A stretch of DNA of 64,000 nucleotides. Origin: Bacteroidota bacterium (GTDB lineage: Bacteria; Bacteroidota; Bacteroidia; Bacteroidales; F082). Positions 1 through 8,481 of this stretch are shown here, piece after piece. The stretch lies in contig JAERTD010000026.1 in assembly GCA_016845175.1 (NCBI GenBank), forward strand, positions 62,001 to 126,000, written 5' to 3'. The notes under the pieces are model-generated. The model did not search any database and was not told the origin of the DNA. It saw only the letters and a list, made by a program, of their open reading frames with translations. The translations under genes were made by a program, and so were the position numbers. Position 1 is the first letter of the stretch, and every line of letters starts with the position of its first letter.

Positions 1-423
1 TAAATCGGTCTCCATAATTTTCACCTTGGGTTTGATGCTCAGGCTGTCTCCTCTTAGGTTGTTGAAAATGGTATCGTATTTCTGCTGGTAATACATACGC
101 TCGGACTCTGGCAGGTATCCTAAAGCCAATGCTACCTGTGATTGAAAAGCCTCCAATGTGCTTTTCTTAAACTCGGTGGTAGTTCCTTCCCAATAGGCTT
201 TATGCTCTGAGAAAATCATGGTTACATGTTTTTCAGTAAGGTCGAGTATGGTTATGGAAGATGTGGTTTCAAATCGAACTTTGTTGCTCTGAATAAAGGT
301 GCTTTGGAAGTTTTTAATTCCAAAGGCATTGGTGCTTACTTCGAAGATTATCCATCCGGCTTTCAAGCCGCTCGAAGAAGCCAACATAAGCACTAAAAGG
401 AGGCTGATTTTAAATATTCTCAT
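1..423 (-). CDS. Secreted hypothetical protein, 3' part cut by window edge
   Basis: An open frame of 141 codons starts at the ATG at 423-421 and runs off the left edge without a stop. The first 22 residues form a classic signal peptide (MRIFKISLLLVLMLASSSG, then LKA before the mature part), so the product is exported. The visible mature region is mixed alpha/beta and moderately charged. It gives no family I can name with confidence; it loosely resembles the small DUF4412-type periplasmic proteins of Bacteroidota. It is transcribed divergently from the TPR gene at 561. Start choice is good because the signal peptide begins right at this ATG. Function unknown. Confidence 0.7.
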   Translation of the reverse strand, partial: MRIFKISLLLVLMLASSSGLKAGWIIFEVSTNAFGIKNFQSTFIQSNKVRFETTSSITILDLTEKHVTMIFSEHKAYWEGTTTEFKKSTLEAFQSQVALALGYLPESERMYYQQKYDTIFNNLRGDSLSIKPKVKIMETDL

Positions 424-531
424 TTTTAAGGCATTATGCAGATGTTTATTTATTTTGACTTGTTCATAACACTGTGGAAAACACAAAATTAAAAAATATA
501 GGAGGGGTTTTTATTATTGAGTAGAAAAATA

Positions 532-539
532 TACTTTTG
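532..539 (+). promoter_or_regulatory. Bacteroidota -7 box for the TPR gene
   Basis: TACTTTTG matches the Bacteroidota -7 consensus TAnnTTTG and lies 21 nt before the ATG at 561. No clear TTG (-33) sits at the usual spacing. Confidence 0.5.
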
Positions 540-560
540 CATCCTCAAATTGAAATAGGT

Positions 561-1259
561 ATGGTTAAGAAGGAACAAAATGTAAAAGGCGATCAGCGAT
601 TGGAAAATATCGAAGAAACTCTGACGCGAACCGAGCAATTTATTATGGGTAACCAAAAGGTTATCGGTCTTGTTGTTGGAATTATAGTAGTTATTATCCT
701 TGGATATTTTGGATACGATAAATATTATCTGGAACCTCAGACAACTGAAGCCCAGGAGCAAATGTATACTGCACAGCAATACTTTGAATCTGACTCTTTG
801 GATAAAGCGCTCTATGGTGATGGTAACAGCCTAGGTTTTATTGATATAGCTGATGAATATGGCATGACCGCCCCAGGTAATCTGGCCAATTATTATGCTG
901 GAATCAGCTTTTTAAATAAAGGCGATTTTGAACAGGCTATCGATTATCTGTCAGATTTTAGCGCCGACGATAAACTGATTGCACCCATGGCCAAAGGCGC
1001 CATTGGTGATGCTTACCTTGAACTCAATGATTCCAAAAAGGCTGCTGCTTATTATATGGAAGCTGCCAATCAAAATATCAATGATTTCACCACTCCTCTC
1101 TTTTTGTTTAAAGCCGGACAGGTTTATGAATTGATTGGAGAGTATAAGAAAGCTGAAAATACTTATTCTCAGATTAAAACCAATTATCTGAAAAGTAAAG
1201 AAGCCAAAGATATCGATCGATATATTACAAGAGCAAAAGTAAAAGCTGAGAATAATTAA
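561..1259 (+). CDS. Membrane-anchored TPR protein (YfgM-like)
   Basis: A 232-residue protein with a cytoplasmic N-terminus (about residues 1-34, charged), one membrane segment (about 36-56, VIGLVVGIIVVIILGYFGY) and a periplasmic region with tetratricopeptide-like helix pairs (FEQAIDYLSDF, SKKAAAYYMEAA, YKKAENTYSQIK). This is the architecture of the YfgM / TPR_21 family, which in enterobacteria associates with SecYEG and periplasmic chaperones; a role in envelope protein quality control is inference here. The open frame extends upstream to a TTG at 537, but that codon overlaps the -7 promoter box, so the ATG at 561 is the start. A terminator follows directly, so it is probably monocistronic. 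Confidence 0.8.
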   Translation: MVKKEQNVKGDQRLENIEETLTRTEQFIMGNQKVIGLVVGIIVVIILGYFGYDKYYLEPQTTEAQEQMYTAQQYFESDSLDKALYGDGNSLGFIDIADEYGMTAPGNLANYYAGISFLNKGDFEQAIDYLSDFSADDKLIAPMAKGAIGDAYLELNDSKKAAAYYMEAANQNINDFTTPLFLFKAGQVYELIGEYKKAENTYSQIKTNYLKSKEAKDIDRYITRAKVKAENN

Positions 1260-1280
1260 ACTCAGTTACTTTAAGAGATT

Positions 1281-1310
1281 AAAACCTGGCATATTTTGTC
1301 AGGTTTTTTT
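1281..1310 (+). terminator. Rho-independent terminator after the TPR gene
   Basis: Perfect 8-bp stem AAAACCTG / CAGGTTTT with an 11-nt loop, followed by a T run. Confidence 0.8.
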
Positions 1311-1338
1311 ATTTTTAGTTCACCTTAAACTGATCAAG

Positions 1339-2316
1339 ATGGAAATACCTAAAAAGGACCTACGCATTGTATTCATGGGGACACCTGATTTTGCTGTACC
1401 ATCTATGGAAGCCATTGTCGACGCTTCTTATCAGTTAGTTGGTGTGGTAACAGCCCCCGACAGAGCTTCCGGAAGGGGTAGGAAAGTTGGGATTAGTGCT
1501 GTGAAAAAATATGCACTTGATCGAGATATACCCATTCTACAACCGGAAAAGTTTAGGGAGGATAATTTTCTGTCAGCCCTCCGAGCCTGGGATGCACACG
1601 TATTTGTTGTGGTGGCTTTCCGCATGCTCCCTGAAGTGGTATGGTCCATGCCTTCCATGGGTGCCTTTAATCTACACGGCTCCTTATTACCACAATATAG
1701 GGGAGCAGCACCCATCAATCATGCCATTATGAATGGAGAAACAGAAACTGGAGTAACCAGTTTCCTGTTGGATGAGAAAATAGATACCGGCCAAATTATC
1801 CTCAGAGAGCGGATGGCCATTGCTGATTCAGATACCTTCGGTGTCTTACATGATAAGCTGATGCATCTTGGAGCATCGGTGGTTGTAAAAACCCTAGAAG
1901 CTTTAAGGAAACAGAATTATACACCGGCACCTCAGGATCAATTTTTCTCTCAGGAAGAAGCTTTAAAACCAGCTCCGAAGATTTTTAAGGAGGACTGTCG
2001 AATATCATGGGAAAAACCTCTGGATGAACTATTCAATTTTATTCGTGCACTGGATCCCTTTCCGGCTTCACATACCCATTTGCTATCACCTGAGAAAATA
2101 AAGCATTATATAAAGGTGTTTGCAGTGATGAAAGAAAGAACAGATCACTCACTGCTAATTGGCAGTGTCCTAAGTGACGGAAATAGCTATATGAAAGTAG
2201 CTGTTAACGGTGGCTATTTACATATTATTGATATTCAGATCGCTGGTAAAAAGCGGATGGGAATCGAAGCATTTCTGAAAGGATTCTCTATAAATGACGA
2301 TTGGATGGTGGCATAA
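1339..2316 (+). CDS. fmt: Methionyl-tRNA formyltransferase
   Basis: Formylates Met-tRNAfMet with 10-formyl-tetrahydrofolate, giving the initiator tRNA used in bacterial translation. The 325-residue length is normal. The N-terminal Rossmann-like domain begins IVFMGTPDFAVPS (about residues 10-22). The catalytic segment FNLHGSLLPQYRGAAPI (about 112-128) carries the conserved Asn, His and SLLPxYRG loop of formyltransferases, and TETGVTSF follows. The C-terminal OB-like domain spans about 205-325, with IRALDPFPAS. It sits alone on the plus strand between two terminators. Very confident. Confidence 0.97.
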   Translation: MEIPKKDLRIVFMGTPDFAVPSMEAIVDASYQLVGVVTAPDRASGRGRKVGISAVKKYALDRDIPILQPEKFREDNFLSALRAWDAHVFVVVAFRMLPEVVWSMPSMGAFNLHGSLLPQYRGAAPINHAIMNGETETGVTSFLLDEKIDTGQIILRERMAIADSDTFGVLHDKLMHLGASVVVKTLEALRKQNYTPAPQDQFFSQEEALKPAPKIFKEDCRISWEKPLDELFNFIRALDPFPASHTHLLSPEKIKHYIKVFAVMKERTDHSLLIGSVLSDGNSYMKVAVNGGYLHIIDIQIAGKKRMGIEAFLKGFSINDDWMVA

Positions 2317-2321
2317 ATCAC

Positions 2322-2351
2322 AGATTTTTTAGCGAAAATCTTGGTTTTTTT
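2322..2351 (+). terminator. Possible terminator after fmt
   Basis: A/T-rich stem AGATTTT / AAAATCT with a 6-nt loop, then TGG and a run of seven T. The stem is weak, so this is tentative. Confidence 0.45.
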
Positions 2352-2467
2352 GATCTGGATATCTCCTGAAACCTTTAACAAATGGGCATTTTAGCCTTAT
2401 TTAGAGTGGTTTTATTAACAAAAAATCGCAGTTTTCAACATTTTCCGGCTATTTGCCGCGTTATTCC

Positions 2468-2497
2468 TTGCTTTTTAATTTGGATAGGTTATATTTG
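2468..2497 (+). promoter_or_regulatory. Bacteroidota promoter of the HU gene
   Basis: TTG at 2468-2470 (-33), 19-nt spacer, TATATTTG at 2490-2497 (-7, consensus TAnnTTTG). The predicted transcript starts near 2503, about 35 nt before the ATG. Confidence 0.75.
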
Positions 2498-2537
2498 TTA
2501 ACGTTAAACCTTTAGTGTTAATTAAATATTTTGTACA

Positions 2538-2810
2538 ATGAACAAAGCTGAATTAATCGACGCAATGGCGGCTGGAGCTAATTTAAGCAAAGCAGACGCA
2601 AAGAAAGCACTCGATGCATTCGTAGGAGCCACAAGTGGCGCACTTAAAAGTGGTGACCGTGTTGCCCTAGTAGGATTCGGATCATTTTCTGTATCAACAA
2701 GAGCTGCACGCAAAGGCCGGAATCCACAAACCGGTAAAGAAATAAATATCGCTGCCAAAAAAGTGGTGAAATTTAAAGCAGGCGCTGACCTTTCCAAAGT
2801 GATTAAATAA
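2538..2810 (+). CDS. HU family DNA-binding protein
   Basis: A 90-residue histone-like protein that bends and compacts DNA as a dimer. It shows the HU signature: helical N-terminus ([11 protein letters not shown]), then [18 protein letters not shown] (about 48-65) with the DNA-embracing beta-arm, and [16 protein letters not shown] at the C-terminal side. Length and proline position in the arm (GRNPQTG) are typical. It has its own strong promoter and a strong terminator, consistent with high-level monocistronic expression. It could carry the symbol hup/hupB; the Bacteroidota genome probably has several HU paralogues, so no symbol is assigned. Confidence 0.96.
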   Translation: MNKAELIDAMAAGANLSKADAKKALDAFVGATSGALKSGDRVALVGFGSFSVSTRAARKGRNPQTGKEINIAAKKVVKFKAGADLSKVIK

Positions 2811-2830
2811 GCATTGGAAAACTCCTAATA

Positions 2831-2866
2831 AAAACGCCCTTCAAATTTTTGAAGGGCGTTTTTATT
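2831..2866. terminator. Bidirectional terminator between HU and glycosylase genes
   Basis: Strong GC-rich hairpin AAAACGCCCTTCAA / TTGAAGGGCGTTTT with T tracts on both strands. It serves the plus-strand HU gene and the minus-strand gene ending at 2889. Confidence 0.85.
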
Positions 2867-2888
2867 TTGTCATAAATCTAAGAGACTA

Positions 2889-3494
2889 TTACATCATTTG
2901 AAACCGATAGGGCAGGAGGGCATCTTCTTCTGCATAATCGATGCCTATCCTTTTACTGCTTTTAATTCTGAAGTTTTTCTTAGCGTTTGGATCACCTTCA
3001 ATCCATATACGATCAGCATCCAGGTCGAGCTTATTAAAGCTTATATCAATTCCTAAAGCTTTGGATACTTTACCCGGGCCATCACTTAGTGATCTGTTGG
3101 CTTTGTTTTTTCCACAACGTTTCAACATTTCATCTATACCTAAATCGGGTATAATACCTCGGATCAACACCGCATGAGGTATGTCAACTGGACCTGTGAC
3201 CACATTAAACAGATGGTGAATACCATAACACAAATAGACGTAACTGATGCCTCCACTTAGGTGTAATACTTCTGTTCTGGCTGTGCGTCTTCCTCCATAG
3301 GCATGTGAAGCCTTGTCGGTGGCGCCTTCATAGGCTTCTGTTTCAGAAATGATTCCCGAAGAAATATAACCGTTTATATTGCTGAATAGACGCATACCCA
3401 AAAGACCTTTGGCTATGCCAACCACATCGGTGGTCAGATAATAGGACTTCGGGAGCTTCAAGGCTGTGTGTTTAGAGTAAATAGGCCAGCCCAA
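2889..3494 (-). CDS. DNA-3-methyladenine glycosylase, AAG/MPG family
   Basis: Base-excision repair enzyme that flips out and removes alkylated purines (3-methyladenine, 7-methylguanine, hypoxanthine). The 201-residue length fits the family. ETEAYEGATDKASHAYGG (residues 51-68) contains the catalytic Glu (E53), the tyrosine next to the flipped base (Y55) and H64. YVYLCYG (85-91), NVVTG and AVLIRGIIP follow as in human AAG. The start used makes the first 23 nt overlap the 3' end of the upstream minus-strand barrel gene; the conserved domain begins about residue 18, so a slightly later start is possible. The two genes probably share a transcript. Confidence 0.93.
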   Translation of the reverse strand: MGWPIYSKHTALKLPKSYYLTTDVVGIAKGLLGMRLFSNINGYISSGIISETEAYEGATDKASHAYGGRRTARTEVLHLSGGISYVYLCYGIHHLFNVVTGPVDIPHAVLIRGIIPDLGIDEMLKRCGKNKANRSLSDGPGKVSKALGIDISFNKLDLDADRIWIEGDPNAKKNFRIKSSKRIGIDYAEEDALLPYRFQMM

Positions 3495-4185
3495 CTGTCA
3501 CTGAAATATAGTTAATGTCTTGCTCAAAGCTAGTGGTGTATGGTTTGTTTTCCCAATCCCAGCCACTGGCATTATCAAAGGATAAGGAGGCATTCACATA
3601 ATCAGCGAAAAGCATTACATAATATTTGGAAAACTGGTATTTAAAACCGGTGCCCAAACTATAACCAAAACCAAAGGTATTACCCGAATTCATGAAATAG
3701 TCGGAAGTTTCTGTAGAGTTTTTTGGTGTGGCATGAACCACAAGGTCTGGTGAATAGGCACCATAAATTCCAAATAAGGCTCTTGCATCCCATGACAACT
3801 GGCTGCCCAAAGGAAACCTTAGGTAAGGCCCGATCAGTATACCACCACTGCTCCAATTACTGTTTGCCTCAACACTATTGTTATAATCCGGGTGTTGCTC
3901 TGCAAGCCCGTTTTCGTATGAACTGTAATCAAACTTATTGGAATTGTATGTGATCTGACCTTGAATGCCCAGGTTGTGTGTAATACGGTATGCGTAAGTG
4001 AACTGGATATTTACCCCCGTTTTGGCAAATCCACTGGTTGAGTCCTTAACATCTGTCTTTGCAAAATCTCCAAGAGGAAGTGAAACTCCTGCTCCCAGAG
4101 CAGCAAAATGTCGTTTGCCACTTTGAGCAGTGGCTGAATAGGAGATGAAAGTAAATAGTAACAGTGATATGGTAAATGCTCTCAT
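3472..4185 (-). CDS. Outer membrane beta-barrel protein
   Basis: A 237-residue exported protein with a signal peptide (MRAFTISLLLFTFISYSATAQ, cleavage after AQ). Amphipathic strands follow (NLGIQGQITYNSN, GILIGPYLRFPLG, FGFGYSLGTGFKYQFS) and the last strand is hydrophobic with terminal YISVTVGLAYLL. This is the pattern of the OmpA/PorT-like 8-stranded barrel families (outer membrane beta-barrel domain) of Bacteroidota. No ligand or partner can be read from the sequence. It overlaps the downstream glycosylase gene by 23 nt, and a 47-nt gap separates it from recQ upstream on the same strand. Confidence 0.85.
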   Translation of the reverse strand: MRAFTISLLLFTFISYSATAQSGKRHFAALGAGVSLPLGDFAKTDVKDSTSGFAKTGVNIQFTYAYRITHNLGIQGQITYNSNKFDYSSYENGLAEQHPDYNNSVEANSNWSSGGILIGPYLRFPLGSQLSWDARALFGIYGAYSPDLVVHATPKNSTETSDYFMNSGNTFGFGYSLGTGFKYQFSKYYVMLFADYVNASLSFDNASGWDWENKPYTTSFEQDINYISVTVGLAYLL

Positions 4186-4232
4186 AATGTTTTTTCTTCA
4201 AAACTAGCTAAAAATATATTGGGGTGGGTTCT

Positions 4233-6161
4233 CTAGAATAAGATATCCATTTGTTTGTGCCATTGCATGCGCTCATCTTTTAAACGTATGACTTGTTTGT
4301 TGTCGAGTAACCAGCGGATTACGGCAATGAGATGGTCTTCATCATATTGTCTCAGTGAAGCTACCAATTCATAGAAGTGCATATTTTTCGTTTCCAATGC
4401 ACTTTGAATGGAAGTTTTTATGGACTCAAATTCCATATCATTGAGCTGGGCCTTGTTTTTCTCCTTGCATACATCACACTGACCGCATCGCTTGGGGTTC
4501 TTTTCGCCAAAGTATTTCAGCAATTGCTGGCTACGGCATTCCAAACCATTGGTGATGAAGTTCAATAGGCTTTGTAGTCGTTTTTCTGCATTGGATTTCA
4601 GCTGTTCATAGTTTTCTTTGGAAAACTGAATGTTCTTTGTACTCATTCTTCCCGGAGGAAAATGCAGCTGAGGCTTCGTTTTGATGGGTATATAAGATAT
4701 GATTTTCTGCTTGTTTAAGTGAAGAAGTTGTTTGATCAGCTCTTCCTTTCGCAACAACGCACGCTTGGCTAACAATGTTTCATTGATATTGATGTAATCG
4801 CTGAATACACCTGAATAGGATCTAAGTATTTCTTTTAACACATTGTCATAGCCTGGGTGATCAACCAAAAAGCGATACAACACATCCTTTTTGATGGGGA
4901 CGAATAACTGGGAAAACTGTCCTGCTGATTCTGTGTAAAACAGAAAGCCTTCTTTCTCCAATAGTTTGATGGCGCTATATGTCTCCATAATGCCGTAGGA
5001 GTATGTGTTGGCAAAGGATCCAATATTGAAGTCAAAGCCCATCTCGCTATTGCTCCCTTCAGGAATTTGAAGGTAATTGCCCAATGCAGTGTAGATGTCT
5101 CTGATTTTGGCAAGTGGTGGGTAGCTGGCTTGCAGCTGTTTTTTGGCATTCACAATGTCATCATCATGATAAAATAATGTGTTGATGGCGTGTTTCAGAT
5201 CTCTGCCGGCCCTGCCTGCTTCCTGGAAGTAGGACTCAATACAATCGGGTAGATCGTAATGGATTACCTGCCTGACATCTGCCTTGTCGATCCCCATGCC
5301 AAAAGCATTGGTGGCCACAATTACTTTTTTTTGTCCCAGGGTCCATTGTTTTTGTCTTTCATCGCGGGTTTTAGTATCAAGTCCTGCATGATAAAAGCTT
5401 GCACTGATGTTATTGTGTTGTAAAGCTTCTGCTATGACCCGACTTTTCTTCCTGCTCCTCACATAAATAATGGAGCTGCCCTTTTCGTTTTCAAGCAATC
5501 GGGTAAGTGCTGTTGTTTTATCAGCCTGTTTTGCAATATTATAGGATAGGTTTTTGCGCTCGAAGCTACTTTTGAAAAGCTGGTTGCTGCTAAAATTCAA
5601 TTGCGTAAAGATATCTTCAACCACCAAAGGTGTCGCAGTAGCTGTTAGTGCCAATACAGATGCGTCAGGGGCGTATTCTTTAATTTCTGCTATCCTAAGA
5701 TAAGGTGGCCTGAAATCATAACCCCACTGTGATATGCAATGTGCTTCATCAATGGTAATTAAGCTAACTTTCATCCGTGCCAGCACATCTCTGAACACAT
5801 CATTTACGAGTCGCTCTGGCGATACGTATAAAAGCTTGAATTTGTTGTGAACACAGTTGGAATAAACCGATTCAATTTCATTATAATGCATGCCGGAATA
5901 TATGGCAGCAGCAGCAATGCCCAACTTCCTTAAGCGGCCCACCTGATCTTTCATTAAAGCTACCAAAGGTGTAATGACCAGACAGCAACCATCCATCATT
6001 AAGGCCGGAACCTGAAAACATATGGATTTTCCTGCTCCTGTGGGAAGCAGGGCAAGACTATCTTCATGGCGAAGCACCGCTTCCACAATTTCTTCCTGGA
6101 GTCCTCTAAACTCAGAAAATCCCCAGTACTGCAATAATATTTTCCTGGCTTCGGTATTCAA
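4233..6161 (-). CDS. recQ: RecQ family ATP-dependent DNA helicase
   Basis: 3'-5' superfamily 2 helicase that unwinds duplex and branched DNA in recombination and fork repair. Walker A is LLPTGAGKSICFQ (residues 38-50, K45), motif II is DEAH at 138-141 followed by CISQWGYDFRP, and motif VI is QEAGRAGRDL. The RecQ zinc-binding cysteines are Cys542, 559, 562 and 565 (CRSQQ... CGQCDVC). A winged-helix-like tail follows, but there is no recognisable HRDC domain; at 642 residues it matches the shorter RecQ lineage common in Bacteroidota. It lies 28 nt downstream of the histidine kinase gene and is probably co-transcribed with it. Confidence 0.95.
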   Translation of the reverse strand: MNTEARKILLQYWGFSEFRGLQEEIVEAVLRHEDSLALLPTGAGKSICFQVPALMMDGCCLVITPLVALMKDQVGRLRKLGIAAAAIYSGMHYNEIESVYSNCVHNKFKLLYVSPERLVNDVFRDVLARMKVSLITIDEAHCISQWGYDFRPPYLRIAEIKEYAPDASVLALTATATPLVVEDIFTQLNFSSNQLFKSSFERKNLSYNIAKQADKTTALTRLLENEKGSSIIYVRSRKKSRVIAEALQHNNISASFYHAGLDTKTRDERQKQWTLGQKKVIVATNAFGMGIDKADVRQVIHYDLPDCIESYFQEAGRAGRDLKHAINTLFYHDDDIVNAKKQLQASYPPLAKIRDIYTALGNYLQIPEGSNSEMGFDFNIGSFANTYSYGIMETYSAIKLLEKEGFLFYTESAGQFSQLFVPIKKDVLYRFLVDHPGYDNVLKEILRSYSGVFSDYININETLLAKRALLRKEELIKQLLHLNKQKIISYIPIKTKPQLHFPPGRMSTKNIQFSKENYEQLKSNAEKRLQSLLNFITNGLECRSQQLLKYFGEKNPKRCGQCDVCKEKNKAQLNDMEFESIKTSIQSALETKNMHFYELVASLRQYDEDHLIAVIRWLLDNKQVIRLKDERMQWHKQMDILF

Positions 6162-6189
6162 ATGGGTAACTTAGTGTATGTAATCAATA

Positions 6190-7743
6190 TCAGGCTTCCA
6201 GATATTGGTCAATCATCGTAATGATGCGATCGTTATGAATGGGTTTGACTATATAGTCATCACATCCTGCCTTGTAACATAATTCTTCATCTTCAGGACT
6301 TGAAAATGCTGTTTGCGCAATAATGGGTAAGTCGGGTCTGAAACTTTTGATGCTCTTAGTGGCTTCAAAACCATTAAGTAAGGGCATGCGAATGTCCATC
6401 AATACCATGTCAATGTCTCTGTTGTTTTTGCACATAGTCACTGCTTCCATTCCATTTTTTGCCCAAAGAATCAGAGCTTTGGTTTCCAGTAGAACACCTT
6501 TTAAAAAAAGGAAGTTGTCTTTTACGTCATCCACGATTAGGATAATCTTTTCTGACCAGTTTTTGCTGCTTGCCAAATTCGATTTCTGGGCTACTTCAGG
6601 TAATTTTTCTTCCACAGGTAAGGTGAAATAAAAGGTAGATCCTCTTTCAGGTTCTGTATCCAACCAGATTCTTCCACCAAGCAGTTCAATAAATGATTTA
6701 CTTATGGCCAGCCCGAGTCCGGTACCTTTTTCATTCCTGTCATAACTTGAATCATCTTGTCCAAACTGCTCAAAAATGCTGTCTTTTTTGTCTTTACTAA
6801 TGCCGATGCCTGTATCTTTCACATAGAATTGGATAAATTCTCCAAATAGTGTGGTGTAACCGAACTCAATAAAACCTTCATCAATGAACTTGAGGGCATT
6901 GGTGAGCAGGTTGTTAAATACCTGACGAACCCTGAAAGGATCCGTGAAGATGGTGACTTCCTGATCCGGCATTTTTTTGGATAGGCGCAATTCGATGTTA
7001 TCCTTTTGTCGGTTGGCTTTCTCTTGCTCAAATGTGTGATACACTTCATCCAACAAGGCATTCAGTTCTATCTTGCTCTTTTTGATCTTAACCTGACCGG
7101 CTTCAATTTTGGAAATATCGATGATGTCTTCAATAAGTTGAAGTAAGGATTTTCCAGCCGTACTGATTAATTTTGAATACATCTCTTTCTCAGTATCTGT
7201 GGTGTCCTCATCCAACAGTAGATCAGAAAATCCTATGATGGAATTTAAAGGTGTTCTGATTTCATGGGACATATTGGCGAGAAAGGTGGATTTCTGTTTG
7301 TCAGAAATCTCAGCGTTTTCTCTCTCTTTAATCAGGTCTTTTTCCAGTTGGATTCTTGTGCTGATATCTCTCACCAAAACAACAGTGGCATTTTTATCAG
7401 CCATTTCAAGTTTTGACAGACTGACGCAAACATATACAATTTCGTCTTTTTTATTCTTTAGTATCCAATCAAATTGTTGGGGTTTTGATGTCGTGGTTTG
7501 AGTTAGCCAGGTTTGGAAAACATTTTTAGATAAGCTTCCATTGGCTTGATGGGTAGGGGCATACTGATAAAATGCTTTGCCGATAATGTGTTCTGATTCT
7601 TCTCCAAATAGCTGACAACCGGCCTGATTGGCTTCAATGATGTTGCCATCAGACAACACAAAAATACCTCCGTTGGCATGATCGATGATGCCTTTGTACC
7701 AGGCTTCTGATTTTTGATGTGGTGTATGATCATTCGTCGTCAT
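6190..7743 (-). CDS. PAS hybrid sensor histidine kinase with receiver domain
   Basis: A 517-residue soluble hybrid kinase. A PAS domain occupies about residues 12-128 (ANGGIFVLSDGNIIEANQAG; VVLVRDISTR). HisKA follows with phospho-acceptor H160 in FLANMSHEIRTPLNS. The ATPase domain has an N box (FNNLLTNALKF), G1 (VKDTGIGIS) and G2 (GTGLGLAISK). A C-terminal receiver domain (about 402-517) has acidic pair DD in ILIVDDVKDN, acceptor D450 in MDIRMPLLNG, and lysine in VKPIHND. No membrane segment or DNA-binding output is present, so it senses a cytoplasmic cue and passes phosphate to an unknown Hpt or regulator. It is divergent from the ECF sigma gene. Confidence 0.94.
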   Translation of the reverse strand: MTTNDHTPHQKSEAWYKGIIDHANGGIFVLSDGNIIEANQAGCQLFGEESEHIIGKAFYQYAPTHQANGSLSKNVFQTWLTQTTTSKPQQFDWILKNKKDEIVYVCVSLSKLEMADKNATVVLVRDISTRIQLEKDLIKERENAEISDKQKSTFLANMSHEIRTPLNSIIGFSDLLLDEDTTDTEKEMYSKLISTAGKSLLQLIEDIIDISKIEAGQVKIKKSKIELNALLDEVYHTFEQEKANRQKDNIELRLSKKMPDQEVTIFTDPFRVRQVFNNLLTNALKFIDEGFIEFGYTTLFGEFIQFYVKDTGIGISKDKKDSIFEQFGQDDSSYDRNEKGTGLGLAISKSFIELLGGRIWLDTEPERGSTFYFTLPVEEKLPEVAQKSNLASSKNWSEKIILIVDDVKDNFLFLKGVLLETKALILWAKNGMEAVTMCKNNRDIDMVLMDIRMPLLNGFEATKSIKSFRPDLPIIAQTAFSSPEDEELCYKAGCDDYIVKPIHNDRIITMIDQYLEA

Positions 7744-7911
7744 AAACGTATTTGGCTAGCTAACTACTTAACGGTTTCCTTCAATGCAAGTTGATTCTTG
7801 CTCGAAAATACGTAATTATTCAAAAATGCCTAAGAAAATGCCATATTTTTATGTGATCTGTAGGCAACCACTCATAGGGTTGATTGTCTACAAATTAATT
7901 GCAAGGTCTTG

Positions 7912-8481
7912 ATGATTTCGGACGATCAGATTATAAAAGGGTGTAAAAAGGGCAATCGTAAGGCGTATAATGTGCTGTATAATAAGTATGCCGCGCTTAT
8001 GCTTGCTGTTTGTTATCGCTATACCAAATCCTCCAGCGAAGCTCAGGATGTGCTTCAGGATGGGTTTGTTAAAGTATTTCAAAAGATTAATACCTATAAG
8101 GGACTGGGATCATTTGAAGGATGGATTAGAAGGATTATGGTAAATACTGCAATTAATTATTATAAGGCCAACAGGAAGTATGCCCACGCCATGGAGCTTG
8201 ATTTATCCCGCAAGGAAATCAATGAGGCATTGACTACTGATGAGCAAAGCCTCGAGCTTGAAGAAGTGATCTCAAGCCATACCCTGTTAACGATGATCCA
8301 AAACCTGCCCGACGGCTATCGAATGGTATTCAGCCTATATGTATTTGAGGAACTAAAGCATTCGGAAATTGCTGATAAACTCGGAATAAGCGAAAATACA
8401 TCCAAATCCCAGTTGTCAAAAGCCCGGCGGATGCTGAGGTCAAAAATAGAAATACACCAAAGCCAAAAGATTAGTGTATGA
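7912..8481 (+). CDS. ECF-type RNA polymerase sigma-70 factor
   Basis: A 189-residue extracytoplasmic-function sigma factor. Region 2 (about 20-90) contains YNVLYNKYAALMLAVCYRYTKSSSEAQDVLQDGFVKVFQ, which resembles the core-binding and -10 recognition segment, and GSFEGWIRRIMVNTAINYYK. Region 4 (about 125-180) contains LPDGYRMVFSLYVFEELKHSEIADKLGISENTSKSQLSKAR, an HTH for the -35 element. The frame also opens at a TTG at 7909, directly before the ATG at 7912, which is preferred. Its stop overlaps the next ORF by 4 nt (ATGA), so sigma factor and downstream protein are translationally coupled, as sigma/anti-sigma pairs usually are. Confidence 0.93.
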   Translation: MISDDQIIKGCKKGNRKAYNVLYNKYAALMLAVCYRYTKSSSEAQDVLQDGFVKVFQKINTYKGLGSFEGWIRRIMVNTAINYYKANRKYAHAMELDLSRKEINEALTTDEQSLELEEVISSHTLLTMIQNLPDGYRMVFSLYVFEELKHSEIADKLGISENTSKSQLSKARRMLRSKIEIHQSQKISV